Below, one piece after another: positions 51,861 to 63,722 of a DNA stretch of 64,000 nt (position 1 is the stretch's first letter; every line of letters begins with the position of its first letter). A program made the translations under genes and the position numbers. Source of the stretch: Nectonema munidae (lineage: Eukaryota; Nematomorpha; Nectonematoida; Nectonematidae); assembly GCA_030549495.1 (NCBI GenBank), contig JAUIRK010000361.1:1-64000 (forward strand). The letters are read 5' to 3'. The notes beneath the pieces are model-generated. The model did no database searches, was not told the origin of the DNA, and worked only from the letters and a program-made list of their open reading frames with translations.

Positions 51861-53330
51861 TTCTTGTATGTCTAGTTCCACTGATTCTTCAAACTTGACT
51901 CTAAGAATTCAAATAACTAAGATTCCTATATTTCAACTTCTAAAAATGACAGGCGTTTAATAACAAGTCTGCTAACAACTTCTCCAACATAAGTACACAT
52001 ACAGTTAGAAAACCTTTATTAATTCCTATTCCTGAAACTTGTTATCTAAATGAAGGTTCTCTTTTTGATTTTTGCTTCCTTGATGTTTTGAAACAAATTT
52101 TAAAATCGACTAATATAAATTTAAAAAATAGATTCAGTAATTTTCCAGAATTTGAATTGAAAGATATCAAAAAGTATTTAGGCGTACATTTGTTGATGAA
52201 TACCGATAAAGGTCAGCACGTCAGACAACAAGATTTTATTACAAGACTTCAGACATATGTTGAGGACATTTACAATGTGAATATCGATTGTCCTATGTAT
52301 ACAGATTTTTTAAAGTTTGGTAGATTTGTTACAACAGGTGAAGAAGAGTGGGTGTACTCTCTTGATAAAGATGGGAACAAAACAATTAAAACAAGAAATG
52401 CAGATGGCAGTCCGTAAACTTATTTCCAAAGAAAAGATATTGAAAAGTTGTGTCATGGAATTTTAGAAAAAACTGGTGAATGTTTCCATAAGTACAAATT
52501 TCCTGATTTTAATTCAATCATATGTTTAGATGAAATAATGTGCAAGTCCTATTCTTACAAAGATCCTTTAGAACCTTTATGAAAGGTAAGAGAAACAAAT
52601 ATGGGCCCAAATTTTACATCATTGCTGATGATGATTATTATGTTTATGATATTTATTTACAGACTCCCAAACACTTCTTAAGATTTATTGCTGTCTATAA
52701 ACGGTACTTTCCTGAAAAACAGAATTGGTAAACACATTTCAAAAGATTTTATAGACAAATGTCTAGCAAATACAACTAGAAATTTTCAGAGAAAATTTTT
52801 GGTTTTAGAAAAAAGTTTAAATAATAACAGAAAAGTTCAATTTTCTTGTTATAATAATAAAAAAGGTATAAAAAAAACAGTCTTATTCATAACAACAGAT
52901 CCTTTTCAATTTGGCGAGGATCATTTTAGTAAATTTAGATTGGAAGCTAATGAAGTCCCTGATCAAGTAAAATACTATAATACATCAATGCGTTATGTAG
53001 ACCGTGTTGATTAGTTTTTACAATTTTACACAACTTCACAGTACTATCATGATGGTAGATGGATTAAAAGGTTTTTATCACACATATTCGATATTTTAGT
53101 TCATAATTCCTGAGTTTTTTGGAAAATTAAAAAAGATATGAATAGATTTAAAGAAAATAGGGAAAGCATCGAAAAAGACTAACATCAAGACTATGTTTGT
53201 ACACTCAACGTTCAATTAAAAGAAAGCTGAAAAACTCTGGGGAAAATAAACAAAGTCTGGAGAATAACACAAAAGTCAAAATAAAGTTTTGACTACTTGC
53301 CTTATCTGTAAAAAAATGCTTGCAAACACC
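51860..53330 (+). pseudogene. piggyBac-like transposase, divergent and broken
   Basis: 52088-52417 reads FPEFELKDIKKYLGVHLLM then DFITRLQTYVEDIYNVNID. At about 52,520-52,660 CLDEIMCKSYSYKDPLEPF then MKGKRNKYGPKFYIIADDD fits the DExM...K..KYGxK core of piggyBac proteins. 52688-53014 ends EVPDQVKYYNTSMRYVDRVD, which corresponds to the VxxYNxxMxGVDxxDQ block. After a stop comes a RW..RFLSHIFDILVHNS tail. It is clearly a different subfamily from the copy at 48.5 kb. Several stops and shifts are present. Confidence 0.65.
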
Positions 53331-55098
53331 ATTTCAAAATATTTTGTAATGAATGCTATGATGGAAAAATTGATATTAAGTTATGAATTTATTGAACATC
53401 TGGATAAAGTTTTGTATTTTTAAAAGTTTGATCTAGTTTTTTTATATGTTCAATAAAATTTTCTTTTGTTCATTTATTAATATTTTTTATCACTTCCTTC
53501 ATTTTTCTTCAGGTTTATAAGTTTCAAACATCTTGAAACTCAAAAATACCCTACTATATGAAAAATTTTGACTATGTATGAACAATGAAGATAAAATAGC
53601 TAAAATCTATGAATAATAAAAAATACTTATAGATAGTTTAGTAAGATGATAAATTGTGTAAATAGCATTAGACCAACAATGGAAACTCTACAAACAACTT
53701 TGGTGTCGTTCAGAACTATTTTTTAAATTTAATATGGTCGACAAAAAAATATTTTATATAAAATAATTTTGCTATTTAGTGAACAATTAAACTCAAAGAT
53801 AGAAAAAAATTGTTTTGATACTTAAATCAGCAATATTTTATAAAAAAATCAATATAGTTAAAAATTGAAAACAGAAAAATATAAAATTTCCCTTGAAAAT
53901 GGAACTAATTTTTGAAAAAATACGTAACAGAAGACTTTTTGATAGTAACACAATTGAATAATAAATTGTTTTGATCAAAAAATATAAAAACAATAGAAAA
54001 AGATCGAAATGACCTATTGCTGTCTCATACATATCAGGAAAAAGCTGTCCCACGGGTTGGACATTCTGTCAAATTTACTATCAAATTCTAAGATCGGCAA
54101 ACTTTTTTACCCGTCGAACCCTTCATAGAACAATTGTCTTCACATCGATCCCACCCTAAATTTTACTTCAACCAAAATTTTTATAAGTACGTCTTTATTT
54201 TATTAATTTTAAATTAATAATTTAATTATAATAATATATAGGTTGACATCTTCTCTTTAAATTCTTTTTCCTTAGAATAGCAATTATGATTGCTCATTCG
54301 CATCTGCTAAATCTGACTTCGGCATCTGCTAGGATGTTAAATTTGATATCCGCATCTTCGGATACAATAAAGTTCACATTCGATCCCTAGATTTAGCCCT
54401 TTCTTCCTGAATTTTGTCAACACTCACCAAAACCACCTGGCTCTAAATATTCTATAACGTTTATAAATGTTGGAGCCGGTTAATTTTGGTGCGAAATCGT
54501 AATGAAAATAGTGCCAGTTGACCGTAAGCCATTAAGCTCACAATCCGACTAAGTTTCGCTAATAAATCTAAATATTTTACTAATTGACACACTTTAACAA
54601 TTCTTACAAACTAACTGACTATCATTAACTGAAAGATTTTTGAATACCCAAATTCAAATATAAATATATAACAAACTTTGTTTTTGAAGAAATATTAATA
54701 TTGAATATATTTAAAAGTTCAATTTTATTATTCAAAACAAAAAATTCAATCATATCATTAAAATATAATATAAGTAAGATTTTTCAGTACTTTAAAATTA
54801 ATTTTATTATTTTTTTACTATGTATATCTTTTTCCTTTTTCCACATATTCAAGCATAAATTTTAGATAAACAATATACTTCATAAAATACATTTTCAAGC
54901 CATAGTCCAAAAATACAACTTTTTAATACAAAAATTCTCCTACTATGAACTCAATGAATGTCACTAAAAACGATAGATTTCGTTTTTGAATCACATTATA
55001 TAAGAAACTTTTAAAAACTAAATCCTTTTAAAATTTTTAGATTTAAATATTGTTGTCGCGAATAGATAGAAAATTTAGTAACTCTAAGTAATTATTTA
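53331..55098. other. No gene seen
   Basis: AT-rich. The hydrophobic minus-strand frame at 53838-54053 looks like chance low-complexity sequence. At about 54,300-54,390 GCATCTGCTAAATCTGA is followed by GGCATCTGCTAGGAT and GCATCTTCGGATAC, a few imperfect repeats of a GGATG/CGGAT satellite-like unit that also appears near 32,750-32,960. Confidence 0.45.
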
Positions 55099-55350
55099 CA
55101 GGGCCGGCCTTAGGCCACTGCAACCTATGCGGCCGCAGTGGGCCCCGCGTTTCTCATTTTTCATTTTGATGATATATTGTATGATTTCGCTGAATGCAAG
55201 TTTCGCAAAATAAAGTTACTTTGATCGTCATTTTGTGTTAATGAAAAAGTAATAAAATAAATCCCTTTCCTTTTTTTCAAAATCTTATTTCTCACTTTTA
55301 ATCTTTTTTCCTACCCACACTTGGCCCCGCGAACACTAGGGCAGGCCCTG
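55099..55350. mobile_element. hAT-type miniature element with perfect 8-base target duplication
   Basis: Starts CAGGGCCGGCCTTAGGCC and ends GGGCAGGCCCTG; the reversed right end reads CAGGGCCTGCCC. ATTATTTA flanks both sides directly (55091-55098, 55351-55358). 252 bases, non-coding, much richer in GC at the ends (GCGGCCGCAGTGGGCCCCGC) than the surrounding DNA. Confidence 0.88.
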
Positions 55351-57300
55351 ATTATTTACATTTAGTTCGATATTACGATTAACCACAAATAACTTTAATT
55401 TTTTCTTGTACTAAAACTTATTTTTTTATAAAAAAAATTCCACCAATTTAACTTGACGAAAACTAAGTTTTAATGGACAGACACATTTTAAAATTATGAA
55501 AAGTTTATATAACAAATTATACAATTATTTATAACAAATGTTTATAGAAAACTAAATGATGAAAAATTAAAAAAAATTAATAATAATACTCATATTTTTT
55601 AAAGAAAGTAAATATCATTGGAAAAACATGAGAAAGAGAAGCAATAAGAGAAAAATAAAATATGAATATAATTTTTCTTCCATTTTGAAAGCCAAGAAGT
55701 CTTTAATTAGGGAATTTATCGAAAGTTTTTCGCTTTGATATTTGTAGGCGATATTCTCGCAAGTTCACGCCTATTTCAGCCAAATTGAATTTGCAAGAGT
55801 TCTGTTGTTAGCATCATTTTTGTGTGATTTTTCGTACTGCCATGAAGAACTACACTGAACACGCTTTTTAAGTCGTTTCGCCTTTGGTCTTACTCCACAT
55901 TCATCTTATAAACTAGTAAAGGTTTAAAGTTTAAAGCCTCAAACTCATTAAAATTTGCCCTACATGTTACATGTCAATTTCTTCATTTTGAGTATTTCCA
56001 CATCTTCCCCAAACTTCGATTTTCTTTAAAACCTTCTTAGACATTGCTTGTCCCACAGAGGGTTTATTCAGAAAAGGCAGCGCCTTGCATACCTTCCTTT
56101 CTGCTTTCGCTTGGCCTGCCCAGAAGCCTTTTATGTCGCATCGGCTGAAACAAAATAGACATAATTTCACTATAAATTTCTAAATCTTTTGCCTATAAAT
56201 TTCAAAATATCTATTTAATTCCTATAATAAAAATTTGGAAAGATTTTTAACACAAATTATAAAAAATAACAATTTAATAACATCAATAAAATTTTAAACT
56301 TTGTCATAATGTATTTTCCTTTGTTAAATTTTGACGTTTTTTGGAATAAATGAAAAAAAAGATTAGTTTTTCCATCATAATTAATTTTTAACATTGATTA
56401 GCTAATCTATGCAAATTAGTATGTTTACTGTTACTGTATCAATAATCGAAGTTCCTGATCTGAATCCGCTTCAAAACTCTTTGCGATAATTTAAATCAAG
56501 AAGGCTTGGCAAAAAAAAGTTTCAAAATGCTTACAATTATAATACTCTATAGCAAAATGAGCAACACAATACTTGACAAAAAGACATGACAACGTTTTTA
56601 CACCTTCGAAAAATTTTTAGGGCATACGTCCTGTGATCTTATAATTCCATGGGAAGGATATTACAACGAAGTGCTTATAAAATGCTCTTTACAAATATAT
56701 CACATCTTCTCCTTATTGTAACATTTCATTATATTTCCTGGAACTTCAAATAATATTATAAGTGAAGCTTTTTTTTACAATGATTGGAATGAATACAATG
56801 AAAATTATAATAAATTAAAAACTCATTGTGTATTATAGTTCTAATATATTATTACCTTGAAATAAGATTAAAAAAATGTTTTTTATAGAAGTTGTCAGTT
56901 TTGTTAAATAAATTTGTTCTTACAAAACAGGTCAAAAATTAAAGATATTTAAAAAAATTAAATATCAATGTAACAATTAAAATAAGCTAATGATGATGCT
57001 TGCATTTTATTATCTTCTAAAATATGGCAAGTATTGAGATCAATTACAGTCAACCTTAAACAGAGTAAACATCGTACAGTGTCACGTGCCCTTTTATTTT
57101 ATTTATCTACATCACTGAGAAAAATGACTAGTTATTATTACTAAGTAACTTTGTTTTCTATTTTCAAACACTTGTAAATGATGCATTTACAAATGATCAT
57201 ACGTAAGTAGTGCAATGCTTCAACAATAAATATTACTTCCTTTTTGTTTAAAGTACTATTATTTTTTTCCACTTTATGCCATTATTTATATTTAAATATT
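55351..57300. other. No gene seen
   Basis: AT-rich sequence. The minus-strand frame 55967-56170 includes a somewhat GC-richer patch (about 55,990-56,130) but shows no motif or splice context that would support a gene. Confidence 0.4.
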
Positions 57301-58118
57301 TTTGTGGTTTAATTATTTGATTGCCTAATTGATACTTTTTTTAATTACATCTACATTAGTATTTGCTAATGTTACACAATTGTGTATTTTGTACATATTC
57401 TACTCGCCATTTCTCTAAATTATTGAATCATTATACTAACAACCATCAAAGTGATTCAAACTTTCAATTGAATTGTTTTTTTGAAGGTTGCCATTATCAG
57501 TATAGAAGAGTGGACTCATTTGTAAGACACATAAAAAGAAATCATTTTTGTTTTTTTGAGAATTAAATAAACTGTTCATCTAATAAAAAGATTAAACCGA
57601 AACTTGAGGATCAAAACGTAAGAGTAAGAGATAATGATTTTGAAAATTCGAGCGATAGAATTGATTTAGAGCCAAGTATTAAAAATAAGATCCCTAAAAT
57701 CACAATAAATCTTAAAAAAGAAATTGCATTATCTTTATTAGAACTTCGTAATTTAAATATGGTGTCTGAGCATATTGTGTCTAAGATCTGTTTAAAGTTT
57801 TCGGATGTGTTAACACAACAATTCCTTTTTCTTAAAAGATGATTGAAAATGATTCTAACTACGATTTGTGCGATTCTTTAAAAGCTGGATTTAGCAACTA
57901 TATTCATGTTTTTGATGATCTTAAAACGCAATATAAATTAAACTCTTTTATTAAAAATACATTTGTTTTTAATGAACCAATAGAGTATAATTTAGCAGGG
58001 TATGTAAATGATTAAAATTTTTATAAGTATCAGTATGTTCCAGTATTGAAAACTTTGCAATCTTTATTATCATGTGATGATGTCTTCGCTGAAATAATGA
58101 AACCTTGTTTGAATATAG

Positions 58119-59114
58119 ATGAATATAGGGATTTCTGATGGTACTGCTTTCAAGAAGAACATTTTTTTCAAAGAAATTCTAGGACAACTGATGATATATT
58201 ATGACGATGTAACAGTTAGCGACGCTTTGAGCAATAAATCAGCAAAAACTAAATTAAGTTGTTTTTACATGAATTTAGGTAATTTAAGTCCGAAATTTAC
58301 ATCAAAACTTGATGTGATCCAGCTTGTACTGATCTGTATAACAAAATTAATAAAAACTATGCGTTTAAAACCTATTTTAGAGCCATTATTGGATGATCTC
58401 CATATTTTAGAAACTGATGGTATAGAAGTTTTGAAATATGGCGAAATATATAAATTTTATGGTACAGTTTCAATTATTGTAAGGGACAATTTAGTAGCAC
58501 ACACTTTGGGAGGTTATGTAGAGTCATTCAATAGTCATAGATGTTGTCGTTTTTGTTTGACTAATCGCACAGAAATGTAATACTTTTTGCCAAAAGGCTT
58601 CACTATGCGTAGTAAAGAAATGTACTTGAAACATGTGAGTTATGTTGCTCAAGATCCAAACTTTTCATCAATTTATGGTTTAAAATCAGATTGTCCTCTT
58701 AATGAACTAAAATATTTTCACTCAATATATGGACAACCATCAGATATTTCACATGATTTCTTTGAAGGTGTTGTGTGCGACGTATTGGAAAGTCTTCTAG
58801 ATGCATTTTTTAGTAAAAAATATTTTTCACTACAAATTTTCAACAAGAAGTTGCAAAACTTTAAGTTTAAAAACAATGATAAATATGATAGACCTAATTT
58901 GATAGCTATCAGAAAAGGGTATCCTTATGTGAGGCAAACTGCAGCTCAAATAAGCTGTCTTTTTAGATTTTTACCCTTGATTATTGAAAATTTGGTCCCA
59001 GAAAATGATCCCCACTGGAAAACTTATTTAATATTAATGAAAGCTTTACTTTTTGCTTGTGCTCCTAGACTTAATTCTGGCCATGTTGAATTTATAGAAG
59101 AATTATTTTATTGA
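58119..59114 (+). pseudogene. Core of the composite gene (HDFFEG family)
   Basis: Two consecutive frames (58119-58580 and 58587-59114) are separated by a single stop in the same frame and otherwise unbroken. Conserved-looking blocks are FKEILGQLMIYYDDVTVSD, SCFYMNLGNLSPKFTSKLD, DNLVAHTLGGYVESFNSHR followed by CCRFC, AQDPNFSSIYGLKSDCPLN and ISHDFFEGVVCDVLE. Proteins with this order recur in many animal genomes. I know no demonstrated activity. The Cys block could bind zinc. Confidence 0.6.
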
Positions 59115-60449
59115 ATTTTTTAATAATTACAAAAAAATATTTATGAGAAGTGTTTAGCCAATAATGCATTTTTTACTACATTATGCTTGGGAAATACGCC
59201 TTTTTGGACCATTAACCAATTGCAAAACTCTTCGATTTGAAAGTAAACATACAACTTTGAAGCGTAAATTTTAGCAGACAAAAAACTATGTTAACATAAT
59301 TAAAACGATAGTAAATAATCATCAGTATCAACAAAGTTTTTATATTCAGCTCCCTAATTTCTTAACTTTTAATGATAAAAATTTATAAAGTCATCCTATT
59401 TGAAGTAAGAAAGCTTAGAGGACTCTGTCAAATGTTTGTTAAGTCCTTATATTTGCATTGAAAATATCGAACACTTTCAATCTGCCACTTTAAATAGCAT
59501 TGTTTATACGGTTGGCGATTGTATTTCAACTCGAGATAAGAATAAAGCTATCATCTACAATGAAATATTAAATTGTTTTTCCTTCAATGATAAAAACTTC
59601 TTTCTTTGTGAAAAACTAGAGAATCTTTACTTTTCAGAGGATTATTTTTCATACATCGTTTTGTCAAGTGAAGAAAAAATTCTTTTGAAAGTTGAAGATT
59701 TGGCGGATTATCAACCTCTTGTCATTTATAGTTTGCCTAATGAGTTTTCAAGTAATGCTATTGTTTCAAAGCATTTTGTATATTGAATATATTTGAGTAG
59801 GATTTAACTATTTTGTACATAGCATTTTTCCATTTTAATATTTAAGTTTTATTGGGAAAGTCTCCAAAAAAAATTTTCTTTATGAATCTTATGTTTCGCT
59901 ACTTTATAATCTTATTTCTATCAAAAGTTTTCAATATTTTAAGGAAAAAGTTTATGATTGTTTTTAATCGTGACTCAACAAAAAAGTTCAGATACCTTAT
60001 TCTTTTGATTTTAAAATTATGATGGATCTATTAAATGTTGAGTCTTGTTCAACATCCAATTTTGTTATTAAGTACAATGACTGATGTTGAAGAATTTATA
60101 GATCTTGATGAAAAAACTTTTGAAGACTTTTTAGTGCAAAAAATGATGAAAATAAAATTTTTCTATTTGATACAAAATGATTATTCAAATTTTGAAGCTT
60201 CATTTTCCACTAATATTATAAATTCATCTCAAAATCTTGAAAATTCTACTCTTAATTCAAATGAAGATTTGTTTTAATCTGATCAAAGCAGTTTTCATGA
60301 CAGAAAGGAAAACTACATTAACAAGTAATTTATACGTATGTTTTTATTCTTTTGTTTAATTATTTTTGTTTTTTAAGTAAAGTTTGGCCTAAATTTATAA
60401 CATTTCCTTAAGAAAAGCTTCAAAGAGGAGTGCTTAATAAATTGAATTG

Positions 60450-61310
60450 TCAAGAAAAGCTTAATTCTTCAGATATATCTAAGCTTATGGACACATTCTA
60501 TACCCAATTTAGCCTTTACGAAGGAGGAATGTAAGTTTTTTCTAAAAATTTAAATATATAATAGTTTTTTTAAAGATATCCAATATCAACAAATGGTCGA
60601 TTTACTTTTGGAAACCTTTCCATACTTAATGAATAAAAGTGGTTTATCATTTAAATCCTGCAAGGTAAAGAAAAATTAGCTAAAATTATTAAAACTAAAA
60701 ATGCTTATATATATAAACATTTTAGATTTATTGGAAAATGAAGTTACAGTATTATTGGTCTAATCAAAGGAGGGGAAGAGATAAAATTCTGAGTGAAGTT
60801 CAAGCAAAAGTGAGGAAAAATGTGATCAAAAGTTTCAAGGCTACATGCTCAAACAAAGCTACTGTTTTGGTTTAAATAACTATTTGCCTAAAAGTTGCCT
60901 AGAAACTGAAAGTACTGTAATTGAGAACATAACATGGCTAAACAAAGAATTCAAAAAGGCAGAATCCAATATGCAAATAGTTAAAATGAAAATGGACATA
61001 ACATTTGAAGATAGGAGAAAAAATTTAATCGAACAAAAATAAAAGATTTCTACGATATTGAATAATTATCGTTTTTTGACTCAAGCTAATGAAGTAAGAG
61101 TTTTTTTAATCAAATTAAACATTCTTAACTTTTACTTTTTAGATTCTACAAGAATTTCAACGTTTGGAGCCGAACATTTCAAATAAAAATTTCGAACTTA
61201 AAAATATGGGCAAGCTATATTAAAATAAATTAAAAATAAGAAAAAATTTGCAGGTTACAATGAAATGATTTCTTTATGGAGCAGCAATGTTTCAAAAAAA
61301 AAAGTAAACA
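60450..61310 (+). pseudogene. SAMD3-like tail exons
   Basis: Splice sites restore one reading frame. DTFYTQFSLYEGG is split by an intron (GTAAGT at about 60,530 to AAAG at about 60,575) and resumes IYPISTNGRFTFGNLSILN. A second intron runs from GTAAAG (about 60,665) to TTTTAG (about 60,725) before IYWKMKLQYYWSNQRRGRD and KILSEVQAKVRKN. Then 60845-61042 has ESTVIENITWLNKEFKKAE and KMKMDITFEDRRKNLIEQK. A third intron (about 61,093-61,141) precedes ILQEFQRLEPNISNKNF. This matches the order seen in SAMD3-like proteins (YP..., W..KL...RR, WL..E......M..TF..RR). Stops elsewhere show decay. Confidence 0.55.
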
Positions 61311-61929
61311 TTTTTTTATCTTTGTGTTTTTCATAGATGTTTTTGGATCTTTGATTATTGCCTCTTAAAAACAAATTTATTCAAATGGAAACAAATATTT
61401 TTACTTAAAAATTGAAAATAACGACTTATATTTTTGTAATAGCTTTATGAACTTGATTTTAGGCCTCGTTCTAACATGTTTTTGTTTCAACTTGTAGTTT
61501 CCGAATTGTGTCAAAAAAACACTCTGCTTTGTTCAAAACATGTTGATTAGTTTAAAAGATTCAGAAGAAAGCATGAAAAAGATTTTGAATGTTATATACA
61601 AACTTTAAAGAGAGTTGAAAGAAGAATAATAAAGTTTAATTTACAGACATTAACAAAATTTTTATAATAAAAATTATGCCCATTTTTTGTCATCATTGTT
61701 GTTTTCTTATAATAAACTTTTTTCTTGTTTTTTAACTGAAAAAGCTAAGAGGGATTACTAAAAAAAATAAATAGAGTAAGAAATATGATCAGTAAATATA
61801 TTAGGTTATTATATTCTTTCTAAAGCAATTAGATATTTTTTTAATTCTTGCGATTTTTATATAAGATATACTATATCCTCATGTTAATACAAAATGTTTG
61901 ATGTTTTTGATAGAAATTTTCTTTAAGTG

Positions 61930-62460
61930 ATGATATGAAATTAAACAAACTTTATTTTGCAATGTATAATGATGACTTTGAAATAGTAAATCCAGCAGGA
62001 GCACATCAAAAAACATAAACTATATATATTACTGGTCACTTATAAAATTACCTAAGGAATATTGATACAAATTTACATTTTTTAGAATGATGAAGATAAG
62101 TTATCTATAGTGTTAGTTGTCCTTTTAAAATATTATTTTTTGTTGAGGATGATAATGTAAAAGCTACCAAAATTGTTGCTGATATTAACAGTTACAATTC
62201 AAGGTATTAGTAAACACAAATTTAATTGGTGATAAAAGTTTATTAATCCTACGCTATGTGATTTAATCTTTGAATCTTACAAATTTGATAACATTGTAAC
62301 AATTAAGTGCTCTAGTTGGGGGACAATTCTACTCAGTGCGAAGGGTGATGTTGTAGATTATCGAAAAGCTTCTTGATTCTTGGTTTTGTTTCACTTAGAG
62401 CACACTGTAGGTCATTCAAATTATGTGACATCAATGATGAGAGGATAAATGTAACTGATA
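61930..62460 (+). pseudogene. Second, divergent fragment of the HDFFEG-type core
   Basis: MKLNKLYFAMYNDDFEIVN then PAGAHQKT corresponds to the start of the core (YYDDFxxxNPLGxxK). EDDNVKATKIVADINSYNS, and at about 62,265-62,370 FESYKFDNIVTIKCSSWGT then ILLSAKGDVVDYRKAS, may be later parts. Sequence differs clearly from the copy at 58 kb, so it is another lineage. Multiple stops. Confidence 0.45.
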
Positions 62461-62483
62461 AGTAATAAAAGGTTGGTTAGTTT

Positions 62484-62670
62484 TGGCATTGTTTGTACGT
62501 TCGCGTATCCACAGTATTCACAGGTGGGATTAGAAGCCTTCCCTCCACCAGCTATCTACCCGCTAAACCCCTCTGGTTTTATTTATGCATAACCTCAGAT
62601 TATGGCCCCTTAATTTTTGCTTTATGGCCCACAGGGGGCCATAGCCCACAGTTTGGGAACCAATGATCTT
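62484..62670 (-). mobile_element. hAT end (CCCACAGTTTGGGAACCA)
   Basis: At about 62,640-62,667 the sequence reads AGCCCACAGTTTGGGAACCA, the inverse of the common hAT end TGGTTCCCAAACTGTGGGC, preceded by the usual GGCCATAGCC block. The related end at 15546 points the other way. No partner end found here. Confidence 0.5.
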
Positions 62671-63720
62671 TACCCTATTAGATGTTATCCTACATAATTA
62701 TTGCGTCATGCAGTCTCTATTTTTCTATCTGTTCCTCGTTTACTGGCGTAAATTCAAAGTTCGCCCGTGTTATTTTCTTAAATTTATAAGCAAGCTAGCT
62801 TTAGCGTTAGGTTTAGGGTAATTAGTTTGAACTAATTTTTATTTGACAATTCCAACCCCACTTGTTTGTTCTAATTTAGTTATATAAATTTGAGGTACCA
62901 AAACATATAAAATCTAAAATCAATTATATGGAACATTTTAATACCTTACTTTCTTTATTTAAAAGAACCAAAACATTTATTGAACATGCTCTTTTTAACC
63001 AAAGTGATATAACAGAAAGAGTCCTATGCCTAAAAAACAAAAAAAATTATCCATATAAAACATATTTCTGCAATAATCAAAGAAATAATCTTGCATACTA
63101 CTGCTAAAATTTAACCCAATTCTGTATCATATATAGATTATCAAAACGAATAAATGTCATTTTGAACTTTTTATGATTCCTTCCAATAACAGTTTTTAAA
63201 AAAGGAACTCTCTTACTATATAGAATTATCCAATGATATACTTTGTTATTCAAATCCAAGAATATATACAATTAAAGTGTAGCCAATGAGTTCTTTTGGA
63301 CTAGCAGTTATAAATTTTAGCCCCATTTAAAAATACTAGAGAACATTACATTTTTGTTAAGATTGATAAAGAATGAATTCAAAACTATGCCCTATAAAAA
63401 ATTTTTTACAACCAATTTGCTGAAAATTATTTCAAATAGTATTAAATTTTACTTATATTTTTTCGCAGTCAGACTTTAGAACTTTTTTCTCTGATAAATT
63501 TTCAATATTATGAACGTAACTTGATAAAGCATATAAACCAAAACTTCATAGTATATACTATTCTTGCTTAGATTTTATGGTCAAAAGACTTAGAAATCCA
63601 TTTTCTTTTTGTAGGTTATCTAAAAGGCAAAACATATCCTAATGAAAATTTTTAAATACATGAATAGCTAAAAATCAAATTCTCGTCTAAAATTTGTTAA
63701 TAGCATGTATAAACTTCTTC
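62671..63720. other. No gene seen
   Basis: AT-rich sequence with no recognisable coding motif or repeat ends. Confidence 0.45.
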
Positions 63721-63722
63721 TA

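Larger units (their letters stand above)
57363..61620 (+). pseudogene. Composite gene: C2H2 fingers, HDFFEG core, SAMD3-like tail
   Basis: An intron-containing, broken gene of a family I recognise only by layout. Two C2H2 fingers (57363-57566: CVFCTYSTRHFSKLLNHY, then GCHYQYRRVDSFVRHIKRNH). A helical linker with LLELRNLNMVSEHIVSKIC. The core (58119-59114) has IYYDDVTVSDALSNKSAKT, CCRFCLTNRTEM and SDISHDFFEGVVCDVLESLL; then MHFLLHYAWEIRLFGPL and LRFESKHTTLKRKF at about 59,160-59,270; then 59436-59786 ending LKVEDLADYQPLVIYSLP. The SAMD3-like tail lies in exons at about 60,450-61,310. Several stops and shifts occur. It probably belongs to a mobile gene family of unknown mechanism. Confidence 0.65.

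Noticed and set aside
53838-54053. Hydrophobic minus-strand frame as a membrane protein
   Set aside because: Phe/Leu/Ile richness follows directly from poly-T/A sequence.
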